Source: Exophiala sp. HKRS030 (taxonomy: Eukaryota; Ascomycota; Eurotiomycetes; Chaetothyriales; Herpotrichiellaceae). Taken from it: a stretch of DNA of 64,000 bases. The notes below the pieces were generated by a model. The model was not told where the DNA came from, searched no databases, and saw only the letters and a list, made by a program, of their open reading frames with translations. The translations under genes and the position numbers were made by a program. Shown here piece after piece: positions 22,224 to 32,911 of the stretch (position 1 is its first letter; each line of letters starts with the position of its first letter). The DNA lies in the NCBI GenBank assembly GCA_023897205.1, contig JAHWDD010000002.1, positions 4,092,001 through 4,156,000 on the forward strand, written 5' to 3'.

Positions 22224-25200
22224 ATGGCAACTCCGGCTAGACCTGGTTCGCGATCTGCCTTCGCAACACCGACTCCAACATCTCCTACGGCTCAATACCC
22301 TTTTCCAGATGTCCTCCAACGTCATTATGGGAGTCCTAGAGGTGATGTCCGAAGAGGATCAACAGCCAGCTCGATAACTAGTATTGGCGGAACCCTCGAC
22401 ACAGTATCAGGCAACAACACAATAACGGAAATTGGACAAAATGCCATTTCAACCCTTCTCCAGAATCCTATTATGCGAACTGGTCTTCAAGCTAACAGCA
22501 CCGTTCCAATATCAGGATACAAAGCCCCAACATCGAGAGAAATCCCTCCCGTTGCCTTAACCAATATTCCTCACATTGAAACCAAGGCATTTCAGCCATA
22601 CCTTCAACAAGTTGGGTCACTTTACGAAGCATTTCAGCGAGCTAAAATTGAGAGTGAAGGAGATGCATCGCTTTTTCATAGGGACAAAAAGGATTCGAAA
22701 AATGAAGACTGGGAAGCCATCTTGAGCAAACAACTCCAAAGGCCAGGCCATTCGAGACCGGGCTCGATAAGTTCAACTCCTTCAACACCAATAGAGGCTC
22801 CTCAATTGAAAAGGAAACAAAGTGGTCAACGACGACAAGCTGTAACGCCATTGTCGACTATTCCGCCAGTCTATTCAGGAGAGGATTTCCATCTTGAGAA
22901 TCCAAGAACTTTCGATATCGTTTCGGAGCGATCGGAGATTGTTCGCGATCCTAATGGTACACCTAGCGGAAGGAAATCCTTAGCCACAAATGCGATTTTA
23001 CAGGAGAAGTTGTCTTGGTACATGGATACTGTTGAGGTTCACCTGATCAATTCGATTTCTACAGCCTCCAAATCATTCTTTTCTGCACTTGGGTCTTTGA
23101 GAGAACTTCATGGTGAGGCAGCAGATTCGGTGGGTCGAATTCAGAAACTTCGCAAAGAACTTGCTCGACTTGACAAAGAGATGGCCATTGATGGCTTGAA
23201 AGTGATAAATTTGAAGCAAAGACGAGACAATGTCCGTCAACTTGCACAGGCTATAATGCAACTCGAAGACGTTGTATACGCTGTACAAAGGTGTGAAGAT
23301 CAAGTTGAGAAGGGAGAAATTGATGAAGCTTTGAACGATCTTGAACAAGCCGAGGCCTTGATAGCGGGAAGGGAGAGCAAATCACAAACCGAATCAGAAA
23401 CTCGCAGCTACCAACGACGCGACCTACGGAGAATTAAAGCATTAGAAGGGGCTTTTGAAGATCTGAATCAATTACGTTATCGGGCCGGAAGGGGATATGA
23501 GACCAGGTTTCATTCAAGTTTGCTTGGTGATATCAGGCGACATGTTGAACAAACGGAAACATCTTCAACATTGCAGCGCTGGGGAAACGCTTACTCAAAA
23601 TCAAAGCCTGGCCAACGAAGAGCCCCTTCTTCCTTTCCCACATACATGAACATTGGTACAGACTTTCGGAATGAGCTTGAGGCTGAAATGAATGGTCTTT
23701 CCAGAGCACGATATACAACCCCGGCAGCTACCACATTCCGTGCACTTGTACTTCGAGAGATGAAAGCCATGATTCGACGACAATTGCCCGCATCCAACGA
23801 GGACGACAATGTCTCAAGTGTTTCAGCATCGACTGCTGGAGGTAGACATCTTAGTCAACAAGAGAAATCATCTGCGTTGGCAAGAAATCTTCGAGCCCTT
23901 GATCCTGATGACTGGTACCAAATGTTGGCAACTATTTACACCAATATCAGTGAAGGACTACGAAGACTCAGCGTGCAGGTCAAGATTTTACTCGATATCA
24001 CCAGCAATCTACCCGAAAATATGATCAGATCACCTCCCAGAAGTCCAGATCCTTCCAGTATCGATAGAATCATGAGTCCAACTGGTGGACGACCTAGAGC
24101 AACAAGTTCAGTTCAAGCAGAAATGCAACAAGCTCTTGATTTGTCAAGCTTACTAGGGGAAGGTGTGGATCTCGTACAAGCACAAATTACAAAAGTGGTC
24201 AAAGTTCGAGCTCAGCAAAATTCCGAGTTACCATTGGTAGATTTTCTGAAGTATTTCACCTTGAACAAATTGTTTACTGATGAATGCGAGGCAATTTCTG
24301 GTCGAAGTGGAGCTTCTTTGAAGAATGTCGTTGATTCTCAAATCAAAGAATTCGTTTCACGGTTTGGTGATACTCAAAAACAACAGATGATTCGTACTAT
24401 GGATAGCGACAAATGGGATGCCAAAGATTTCGGTGAGAATGAAAACATTTTACTCAATCGAACTATGGAGGGAAGCACAAGTGATTCTCTTTCATGGACT
24501 GAAAGTACGACAATCTGGCAGGTTTCCACCAGTGGAGCTCAATCCGCCAATAACAACCCAACGAATGGAACAGCAACGACAAAGGTCCGAAGTGCTGTTG
24601 TGGATGAACAAAAGTATATTCTTCCAGAATCAGCAATTGCGATGCTTCAATCAATGGAAGCCTTCCAACATTTAGCAACCGGCATTCCAAGTATGAGTTA
24701 TGAGATTGCAACATTGTTATTGGAAAGTTTGAAATTATTCAACTCACGCAGTTCGCAACTTATCCTCGGTGCTGGAGCGACAAGAAGTGCAGGATTGAAA
24801 AATATCACAACGAAACATCTTGCTCTTTCTTCTCAAGCATTGAGCTTCATCGTCGCTTTGATTCCTTATGTTCGAGAATTTTTCCGTCGTCATCTTCCAT
24901 CATCAATGTCTCCACAAATCATGATCGAGTTCGATAAGGTGAAACGGTTATTCCAAGAGCATCAACATGGTATTCATGAAAAGTTGGTGGATATTATGTC
25001 GGGAAGAGCATCGATGCATGTCAAAGCAATGAAAGCGATCGATTGGGAAGAAGCTGCGAAAAATAAAGCTGTAGCCGTGTCGCCGTATATGGAGACTTTG
25101 ACAAAGGAAACTGCAACGTTGCAAAAAGTTCTATCGAAACATTTACCCGAGCCAGTGGTAGCAGGAATCATGATACCGGTGTTTTCTAGTTATCGAGAAC

Positions 25201-25559
25201 AATGGACCAAAGCCTACCAGGAACTCAACATTCAGTCTAATGCTGCGAAAGAAAGGTATGTTATTTTTTTGAGCCTCCAAAGTGTCTCTTAGATTAATGT
25301 TTTGCACAGATTGTTGGCAGATGCAGAACTGTTCAAATCACGACTGAGTAAGATTGCTGGTTCAGGGGATCTTGGTGACAATATTGTCAAGGTAGTCATG
25401 GACAAGGTGATCCAGAATGAGGTTCAATCTCAAGCTCAACAACCATCCTCGACTACAGCAGGTGCAGCAACTGTACCCCTTCCACAAGATCAGGTGGACC
25501 CAAAGGTAGCAAATGAGACTAACGGTTCATCCGAAACCAAAGAAAATCCAACCTCATAG
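22224..25559 (+). CDS. VPS54: Vps54, GARP tethering complex subunit
   Basis: Two exons, 22224-25255 and 25310-25559, with a 54-bp intron (25256-25309, GTATGT...TGCACAG), give 1093 residues. Vps54 is a subunit of the GARP complex that tethers endosome-derived vesicles to the late Golgi. A Ser/Pro-rich N-terminus is followed by the RRGSTASSITSIGGTLD segment, then a coiled-coil region (LQEKLSWYMDTVEVHL... with long heptad-like stretches at ~270-400) and the conserved C-terminal Vps54 domain (FVALIPYVREFF-like segment, MSGRASMHVKAMKAIDWEE, HLPEPVVAGIM). Frame is open upstream, but the first ATG is 22224 (MATPARPGSRSAF). A TCACAG acceptor just before it hints at an intron in the 5' leader. The spliced exon 2 supplies the expected KERLLADAELFKSRLS continuation. 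Confidence 0.93.
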
Positions 25560-26402
25560 TGATGCCTATGATGAACAGAAGATTCCGGTCATGGCAAAAA
25601 GCTCAAGCCAACATTCGATTCAAAATTTCGATGTCTCCAACACTCTGCCGCATACCTTGGGCTTTGTTCAAGACTATGGTTGTATGTGCTCGTGGGATTA
25701 CGGAGAGATTCTACGGTTTCGAGACGAGAAGGACAAAGTGAGGGCCAATTCGAACCTGAGTATACAGAAACGTTCAAATCACACCTAACTAAAGCCTAGC
25801 AAGAGACAATCAAATGTGGCGAATATTCAAGAACAGGCAAACACCGGTCATCCATGGTATCTTTTGTCCCATTCAAAAACCCTCTAACGTAAGCAACATG
25901 CTCGTCAACTGCGCCAGGAACGTGTTTCGAGGGAAGCGGCATCTGTTGTAGAATATGGATAAACAGTGAATGAGACTCGAAACATACTGCCTTCTCAGCG
26001 ATTGTTCTAAACTGCTCTCTTAAGCGAGAGATATACGAGCTGTCCCCAAACCTCCACGAAGAAAACCTTGTTCCATTTTTTTGCCCAAGGCGGAATATGT
26101 GACGGCCTCAAGAAACAAGGCCTCCAACAGATACATCCATTGCATACGCCCTAACCCGCACAATTTTTAGCCACTTCTTGGTATTGGTATCTCCGGCTGG
26201 AGAAATCCCCCACTCCGCGGATCGGGTTGTGGAGATTGGAGCCTCTGGTCGATAAAACAGATGTGGAATTTATACCCAATATTTCCGGTCTGGTAGCATG
26301 AGCTTGATGATGTTATGGACGTGGCAGACTTGAACAACTTTTCTCTCATTGGCATTGCAGAACAGGAGACCTTCAATAACCGACCGAGAAGACCCAGTGA
26401 AC
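25560..26402. other. Intergenic region between VPS54 and the SDR remnant
   Basis: The first ~240 bases are still open in another frame but overlap the VPS54 stop and probable 3' untranslated region. No other coding signal seen. Confidence 0.4.
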
Positions 26403-27205
26403 ATGACAAGTATTCAACACGAGGCAAATGCTAAAGTGCCTCCAATTAAAATCTATCCCGACAAATTCTCAGATCATGTTGTTGTCGTGACCGGTGCGGC
26501 ATCCGGGATTGGAGAGACTACAGCACGTCTCTTTGCTGAACAAGGGGCTGATGTAGTGCTTTTCGACATTGATGAGACAAACCTAGAAATCGTCGGGTCT
26601 TCCATCATTGACCGTGGAGGCAAGGCAACTACACAAGTTTGTGATGTCAGCAATGATCTCTCCGTCAATACTGCTATCGAGAGTACCATTCAGAAGTTTC
26701 GAAAGATTGATGTCTTGATCAACCTTGCTGGGGTGGGCGTCTTTCGTCCGTTAACGGATCAAACGACTGCGGATTATGATCGTGTCCTGTCAATCAATCT
26801 TAGTGGAAGCTTTTTCTTGACTCGTGCCGTCCTACCTCACATGCGAAAAGCTGGATACGGTCGTCTAATTCACACATCCTCGTCAACGGTTTTGAATCCA
26901 CCACCTGGCCTAGTACCATATGTGGCATCCAAAGCCGGTATAATCGGACTCGCTCGAGCAAGTGCGGGAGAAGCTGGACCTGGCATCACAGTCAATGTGA
27001 TAATTCCTGGTTTGACTGATCATACCAAGATTACTACGGGTACGGATACAAAAGCCCTCTTTGACAACGTTCTTTCTGCCCAAGTCATAAAGCGAAGGGG
27101 CATCCTTTGGACATTGCACATGCAATTTCATTCATTGCCAGTCCCGAAGCGGCGTTTTTTACAGGACAGACCTTCGAATGCAGTGGTGGAGAGTCTTTCA
27201 GATGA
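26403..27205 (+). pseudogene. Short-chain dehydrogenase/reductase, frameshifted near C-terminus
   Basis: From the ATG at 26403 (MTSIQHEANAKVPP) the frame encodes a classical SDR: cofactor motif TGAASGIG, NLAG (NNAG position), active-site serine and YVASK (Tyr-x-x-x-Lys) in order, then NVIIPGLTDHTKI. After the four-G run at 27097-27100 the reading frame fails. The -1/+2 frame immediately downstream carries the expected SDR ending (dimer-interface SFIASPEAAFFTGQ and ECSGGESF) to TGA at 27203-27205. One missing base, most simply a fifth G, explains this. Read literally, the frame continues with unrelated sequence to 27341. The gene would act as an NAD(P)-dependent 3-oxoacyl or sugar/alcohol reductase. 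The exact substrate is unknown. It neighbours another broken dehydrogenase. A sequencing error in the G run is the main alternative. Confidence 0.8.
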
Positions 27206-27540
27206 TGCTCAGATAATCAACCGGGTGAATGAGACTCTTTCAACAATATCTGGAGCTTGGATAGTATTCAGAAGAGGTCAAGGTTTGCTTCTAGTCTCAT
27301 TATGGGTTCCTTCGAGGTCTAGTCGTGAGGTCAGCTCATAGAATAGGTTGACGTTGTTGTCGATCGCAACATTTGTCAAAATGCTGAACAGGTTTTACAC
27401 CTACAATAAAAGCAATTTTTGAAGCTCACACATGTCTGTATTTGTGTTGAAGATATCAATTTTATCTGCATTTTGACCATGTCACTACAATTTCTCGGCC
27501 TTCAACATTGTATGGTCTTCGATTTGGGGCTAACAAAGAT
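27206..27540. other. Short gap between the two dehydrogenase remnants
   Basis: Apart from the out-of-frame continuation of the SDR to 27341, no coding signal. The two genes are convergent, so this should hold their 3' ends. Confidence 0.4.
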
Positions 27541-28740
27541 CTAAATATGATCATTCTTATGATCGATCAACTCTCTAAAACCTATTTCAACGACATCCTC
27601 TAGGACAATCCGCTTTGTCACCATCTTTTCGTAACCATGGAATTCACCTTCATCAAAGATCAATCACCATTTTTTGATAAGTGTGTTTAGCTTCAACTTG
27701 CCTTGAGCGAAAAGTTGTATAGTTTCCTCCAAGTCAGCTTTACTGTAAACTGCCGAGAATTGAATCGTAATATGTTTCTGTAATAAAGGCAACACAGACA
27801 AACTCATCTACAAATGCGTCAACTGTGGATGTGCTAGATTATAAGGTCTGAACATACCGGTTTCTCATAACTAGCGAGATTGATGTAAATCCCCTCGCAT
27901 TTGAGAGCTCTCAAACCATCGGATAGGCCAGCTTGAGTCCAGCGCAGTCAAAAACCATATCCACTCCTTGCCCTGCAGCCTTTTCAAGACACACTTCTTC
28001 CACGTTATCTTTCATGGGGTCTAAAATGACCGCTGAGAACTCCTCAACCTGTTTTCTTCTCGTAGATGTTGGCTCTGAGACGAAGACCGAAACAGCCCCA
28101 TAGGAGCGAAGGACAAGCAACAATGCAAGACCAACCTGCCCTCCTCGGACCACCAGGATATTCTTGCTCTTCCAATTACGCACAGCTGTCTTCTTGATAG
28201 CATGTACAGCCACTGCGAATGGCTCGATAAGAGCTGCAAACTCTCCTGGTATTGACTGAGGCAAATAATAGCAGTTTGACAAAGGCACTGCGACTCTCTC
28301 AGAAAGTCCACCACCTCGACTATAACCAATACCACCCTGGTGAGGACAGCCATAGTCTTTGCCACTTATACATGCTGCACATGTTTTCCAAGGGAGCCTG
28401 GGGTCGATCATGACCATGTCTCCATCCTCGAAACCCGAAGCTTTAGGAAGAGATCTTACACGACCACAAAATTCGTGACCCAATGCATACGGCAATGATT
28501 TGCCATGATTGGTTAACTGTCCAAAACTCTCTGGACCTGTAATGGGATATTACTGATCAGCGGATACCGCTTTGAATGAAGTAGAATTGTCTTTACCTTG
28601 TTGATATAGGTGCAAATCTGATCCACGCAGAACTCAAACAAAATCTAAAGTCTCAGCATACCGTCAGATTGATGACATGAGGAGCCAAGTCCGGTATCAT
28701 TCGGTCAAGAACTCTCATTTGGTACCTCAGTGACGGGAAC
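27541..28740 (-). pseudogene. Zinc-type medium-chain dehydrogenase (butanediol-dehydrogenase-like), damaged
   Basis: Three reconstructable parts match the MDR family. The central piece reads SLPYALGHEFCGRVRSLP, the structural-zinc motif CAACISGKDYGC and a Rossmann stretch, entered through an intron at 28537-28596 (GTAAAG...TTACAG). Near 27926 one base is missing: the frame switches to SDGLRALKCEGIYINLASYE. Introns at 27778-27857 and 27648-27701 then lead to the normal C-terminus (GYEKMVTKRIVLEDVVE...) and TAG at 27541. The cofactor loop is RGGQVG where GxGxxG is expected. The 5' end (about 28600-28740) shows the DLHLYQQ segment but the preceding Cys-Gly-Ser-Asp and start are not in one frame. 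Family members oxidise secondary alcohols or polyols with NAD. Gene limits at the 5' side are approximate. Confidence 0.75.
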
Positions 28741-29353
28741 GGCGATCTTGGTGGTTCCGAGAGGCCGCTCTCGTTCGATATCAGAACAGCTTTTAGCTTT
28801 TTGGCTGATTAATTACTCAGGACACCCTTTCTCTCGGCTAACCCCTAATACACAAATTTCATATGCACAAAAGTCATTCTCAAAATTTCACTGCGGCTCC
28901 AAACTTGGCGGACGGTTCACACGAGGTCCCATGCGGCTCAGAGGCTTGGGAGCGGAAACAACCTGTAATTTTGCCATCCTCAGTCCTGCTCAATGTGATT
29001 GAGCCAAGTCGATCACCACCAGGAGCTGGAGTCTGGGATCCGACGTGCGGATACCCCAGACTTCGATTACCCCAGATATCGAATCTCTCCAATGTGAAAT
29101 ACCCCATATATCAAAGGCACTGATCGTGGAGATATGAATATGGTGACAAACTTTATGAAGGATCTGAAGCCCCGGTGAAATGATCTCGTTCGTCAAAATT
29201 AGCATCATGTTCTTCGATTAACCAATTTGATTGACACCAACTACCACAAATATGGTTACCCCCAGAGATGACATTCAGTCATACTCAATCCTTGGTCCTC
29301 CTGCCATCGTACGTACATCGAACCACAACATGGAACAATTGAAACCGACGAAC
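28741..29353. other. Junction region between ADH and transporter remnants
   Basis: The N-terminal half of the transporter that starts at about 29354 should lie here but is absent. Short frames on both strands have no transporter or dehydrogenase features. This looks like a deletion or rearrangement junction. Confidence 0.4.
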
Positions 29354-30330
29354 TAATAACCTTGTACTTAGTAACACTCATTGGATTCTGTATTTATGAA
29401 TGGAAATTCGGAAAGACGGGCATAATACACCACGACCTCTTCAACCACGACAAAATTGCCGTACGTACATTCATCATCTGTCTCGCTCTCGTGTGCATTG
29501 ATGGCATTGTGATCTTTTCTTTCATTCTGTTCTATCCAGCACTGTAAGTCTTCCGGGCTTGTCAAACAACAAGCCGACAATACTAACAACTTATGTTACA
29601 GGGCTAGAGCACTCTTCGAACAAGACCTCTTCTCGTTAGTGCTCGCGTTATAATATTCTACGGAGCTTGCGCAGTTGGCTCTATGGTATTTGGCTACGTA
29701 ACATTGAAGTTCCGCTCGGTTCGAGAATCTTTAGGTCTGGGATATTTCACATGGCTCGTCAGCACAATAGGATTTGCTACCATTCAACCTGGCCACAACG
29801 TGAACATGATGGTTTGGGCTGGAATAGGAGGTTTTGGTCTTGGAGCAGTCGTTTCACAAGCAATCGCAGGTGCTCAACTGAGTTCACCTTTTGTTCACCT
29901 AGCTTCAGCCACAGCTTTGTCGATGACTTCACGGGCTATCGGTGCCGCCGTCTTCACCTCGATCTATCTTGCCGTTGCGAGTGGCAGGGTCGCTTCAAAC
30001 ATTTCAAACTACATCACAATGGTTGCGACTGAAGCCGGTCTCGATTCCAACTCAACACCGGCGTTTGTGGAAGCTCTTGCGGCTGGAGATCCTGAACTGG
30101 CTGCCGAGATTCCAGGCGTAACTGAAACCATTTTGGCCAACGGCTTGCGCGCTCTACAGCAAGCCAGTGCTGACGGATATCGATATGTCTTCATTGTTGC
30201 TTCCGCCTTCGCTTTGCTCGCCACCGTGTCGTGCTGGTGGTTGGGGGATTTTAAGAAAGTCATGAACTATCACGTTGATGCACCAGTAGAGAAGCTTACT
30301 GCTAAAGCGGAGCAAAAGAACAAGCTCTAG
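29354..30330 (+). pseudogene. Tri12-type MFS efflux transporter, 5'-truncated and frameshifted
   Basis: Only the C-terminal half of a roughly 580-residue major-facilitator protein is present. Exon 29354-29543 carries a membrane helix ending YEWKF and another FIICLALVCIDGIVIFSFIL. An intron follows at 29544-29601 (GTAAGT, perfect branch TACTAAC, TACAG). The next exon starts ARALFEQDLF and changes frame near 29640-29650, then runs VIIFYGACAVGSMVFGY to the stop at 30330. It includes GHNVNMMVWAGIGGFGLGAV and a last helix before WWLGDFKKVMNYHVD. These features match fungal Tri12 / siderophore-type efflux pumps (14 membrane helices). The first six or so helices are missing upstream, with only non-coding DNA there. 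Non-functional as it stands. Confidence 0.75.
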
Positions 30331-31189
30331 TTCTGCATAGCTTACCTCATGAGACCAGCCAGATAATAAAGCTTTAGCCTTGGTTTTACTCAAAAGCCAG
30401 TATTATCCTGACGGCGGTAGAGGTTTCGCATACTGCCGATTGTGGTTGATTGATCTTTTGTGGAAATTCTTCTTTCCGCCTATCGCACTCGGTTGAAACT
30501 ACCAGTCCCAATCTTAGGCAAATTTACGCGGCTAGTAGTTGGTTCATTGACCCGTGAAGTCTAAGGCATGAGGATAGTAAACCCCGTGCTCGGTGTTTAT
30601 ATCGGAGTTTAATCATGGTCGTCTACAACGCCATCTCTGCTGATAAGGATGTTAATCATGTAAAGAACACTTATTCGATCCCGGGGTTTGAAGCACGGAG
30701 TTTATAGAAGGTCTAAAAGTGGGAGACCATAGTAAATTGAAAGGCGGGCGGAGTTAGCGGACTTTCGTATGCTGATGACATCGACAGATTGAGTGCAAGG
30801 CATGCTCAAGTCTCCGAATATCACACTGAAAGACTAGAGCTTTCGATTTTTCATGTATCGTTTACCCATCAACCTCTCCTCTGCATCATTGGAGCGAATG
30901 CAAATAGATCAATCTTGGAAGCCGATGGTGCCATTCAAAGTGGTGTCTTGATTATTCTACACGAAGCGTACATGATTCGTAGCAAGACTTCAGCATTCGT
31001 AGAACCCCATCACGTTACTGCCTTTATTAAAGGTTTGACTGGATAGTCATTGAACGCCAAAAACGCAAATGATTAACGCCACCCATGGGAGATTCATTCA
31101 TGCCAGCACTTCTGTAGATCATATCCCCAAAATAGCCATAAAAATCACACCTAGAGCTGACGGTAATGCCCTGGCTCTAATCGTGAATC
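30331..31189. other. Intergenic region
   Basis: No supported coding frame. Convergent 3' flanks of the transporter remnant and the intact DHA2 transporter. Confidence 0.4.
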
Positions 31190-32911
31190 TCAGGCTCCAC
31201 CGTCGAGTCTGACTTTGCCCTTGAGATTTTCCCATCTCGGTGCAAAAGATACAAATACTACCAGTACCATACAAGCTATGCAGATAGCGTAGCTTACCCT
31301 GAGACCTTCCATGTATGCTTGTAAAATGCCAGGAATCTCATCCGCACTAAAGACCTTCCTCAAGTCAGTAGCACCAGTCATGATGACAAGCGAAGGATCA
31401 ACTTCTGGAGCATATATTGGTAGTTGTTCGAGCAGCTTGTTTGCGAATCCGGCTTGAGAGGCAGAGATGAAGATGGCTCCACCAACTGTCTGGAAGAATA
31501 GAATAATGGCGCTGACTGAACTCAAATCGGAAGGCTTGACAGTGGCTTGCACGACAGTGATGGGAATTTGGAAGACAAGACCGAGACCGATGCCAACCAA
31601 GGCTTGATATCCTATCCATTCGGAACTAGGACTGTCGACGTCGAGGGTGTAGATCAAACCGCAACCGATGGATCCCAAGACAGAACCAAAGACGAGAATA
31701 GGAATAAAGTGACCCCACATCATTACTAAGGTTCCTGCAACGATTGTGAAAAGACTGGCACCGAATACCAGAGGAAGATTGTTGATACCAGATTTTGCAG
31801 CGCTGACATTTCGGCCAGCCTGGAAATAGATGGGGAGGTAGTAGAGTAAAGTGAAGAAAGCTCCGGCAACAAAGACAATGTAGACAGACATTGCAGCAAT
31901 GGTTCGATCCTTGAGTAAACGTCCTTGAAGTAGAGCTCTGTCCCCTTGGAAGTATTCGATGATGATAAAGCCGATAACGGTAATGCCGAAGACCACCAGG
32001 GTAGCGATGACGGATCCGTCGGACCATGGTTTTGTGACACCACCCCATTGCATGGCAAGAAGATAGCATACGATACTAACTATCAGGGTGGCAGTTCCAG
32101 GGAAATCCATTTGCAGGAATTTTTCCATCAAAGTAGCCGGCTGAGGTTTGGCAGCAGCAGGTGTGCGAAAGAAGATGGTGATTAAAGTGACGGTGACTGC
32201 ACCAATAGGAAGATTGATGTAAAAGCACCAACGCCAGGAGACATGATCCGTAAAAACTCCTCCAAGGAGAGGTCCAATAACAGAAGCAATCCCAAAAGCT
32301 CCTCCCATAATTCCGACAAACGCCGGACGTCTGGCTGGAGCGACAGAGAAGCCAATCACGGTGTAAGAACCAGAGGCAATCCCAGCACCTCCCATGCCTG
32401 CGATAGCTCTTCCAACAATGAGAGTGGTTGAATTCTTGGCCACGGCACAGATCAACGAGCCGACTTCGAAGATCAAAATGGACAAGAGATATGACATTTT
32501 CAATGGGAAATACTTGTATGCTTTACCCCATGTAGCCTGGAAGGCACCAACAGTCAGGAAGAAAGCAGAACCATACCAACCAACTTGATCGAGGGATTGA
32601 AATTCGTCGGTGATTCTGGGGATCGCTGTTGCGACAATAGTCATATCGAGGGCGACCAGAAAGATACTCGCTGAAAGGGCAAGGACAATCATCGTAAGCG
32701 CGAAAGGTCCAGGATAATCTTTTGTAGCGATACGTGATAGTTCTCGTTCAAGAGCTTCAGAATCCTTTTCGAGATTGACGTCTTGAGAACCCGTTTCGGC
32801 GTCAACCTCGACGGGAATCTCCTTCTCTCCATCTTGATGAACGATTGGGGGTTTGGTTAGATCCGATACCGAAGTAGAAGCAGAAGGCTGAAGGGATGTT
32901 TGAGTAGTCAT
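31190..32911 (-). CDS. DHA2-family MFS multidrug/toxin efflux transporter
   Basis: Intronless gene for 573 residues, ATG at 32911. It is a 14-helix major-facilitator drug:H+ antiporter of the DHA2 type at the plasma membrane. Evidence in order: an acidic hydrophilic N-terminus of about 70 residues, helix 1 ending in [14 protein letters not shown] (motif D1), [17 protein letters not shown] with a following motif-A-like loop [21 protein letters not shown], motif [32 protein letters not shown], and a series of hydrophobic helices to residue ~555. Such pumps often sit in secondary-metabolite clusters and export the product or toxins. Here the neighbours are dehydrogenase remnants and a divergent Zn2Cys6 regulator. 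A GTGAGT-like donor in the upstream leader (~32990) suggests a leader intron. Confidence 0.93.
   Translation of the reverse strand: MTTQTSLQPSASTSVSDLTKPPIVHQDGEKEIPVEVDAETGSQDVNLEKDSEALERELSRIATKDYPGPFALTMIVLALSASIFLVALDMTIVATAIPRITDEFQSLDQVGWYGSAFFLTVGAFQATWGKAYKYFPLKMSYLLSILIFEVGSLICAVAKNSTTLIVGRAIAGMGGAGIASGSYTVIGFSVAPARRPAFVGIMGGAFGIASVIGPLLGGVFTDHVSWRWCFYINLPIGAVTVTLITIFFRTPAAAKPQPATLMEKFLQMDFPGTATLIVSIVCYLLAMQWGGVTKPWSDGSVIATLVVFGITVIGFIIIEYFQGDRALLQGRLLKDRTIAAMSVYIVFVAGAFFTLLYYLPIYFQAGRNVSAAKSGINNLPLVFGASLFTIVAGTLVMMWGHFIPILVFGSVLGSIGCGLIYTLDVDSPSSEWIGYQALVGIGLGLVFQIPITVVQATVKPSDLSSVSAIILFFQTVGGAIFISASQAGFANKLLEQLPIYAPEVDPSLVIMTGATDLRKVFSADEIPGILQAYMEGLRVSYAICIACMVLVVFVSFAPRWENLKGKVRLDGGA

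Noticed and set aside
26349..27341. Reading the SDR as an intact 330-codon gene
   Set aside because: After 27100 the literal translation is unlike any SDR, while the expected C-terminus is intact in the next frame.
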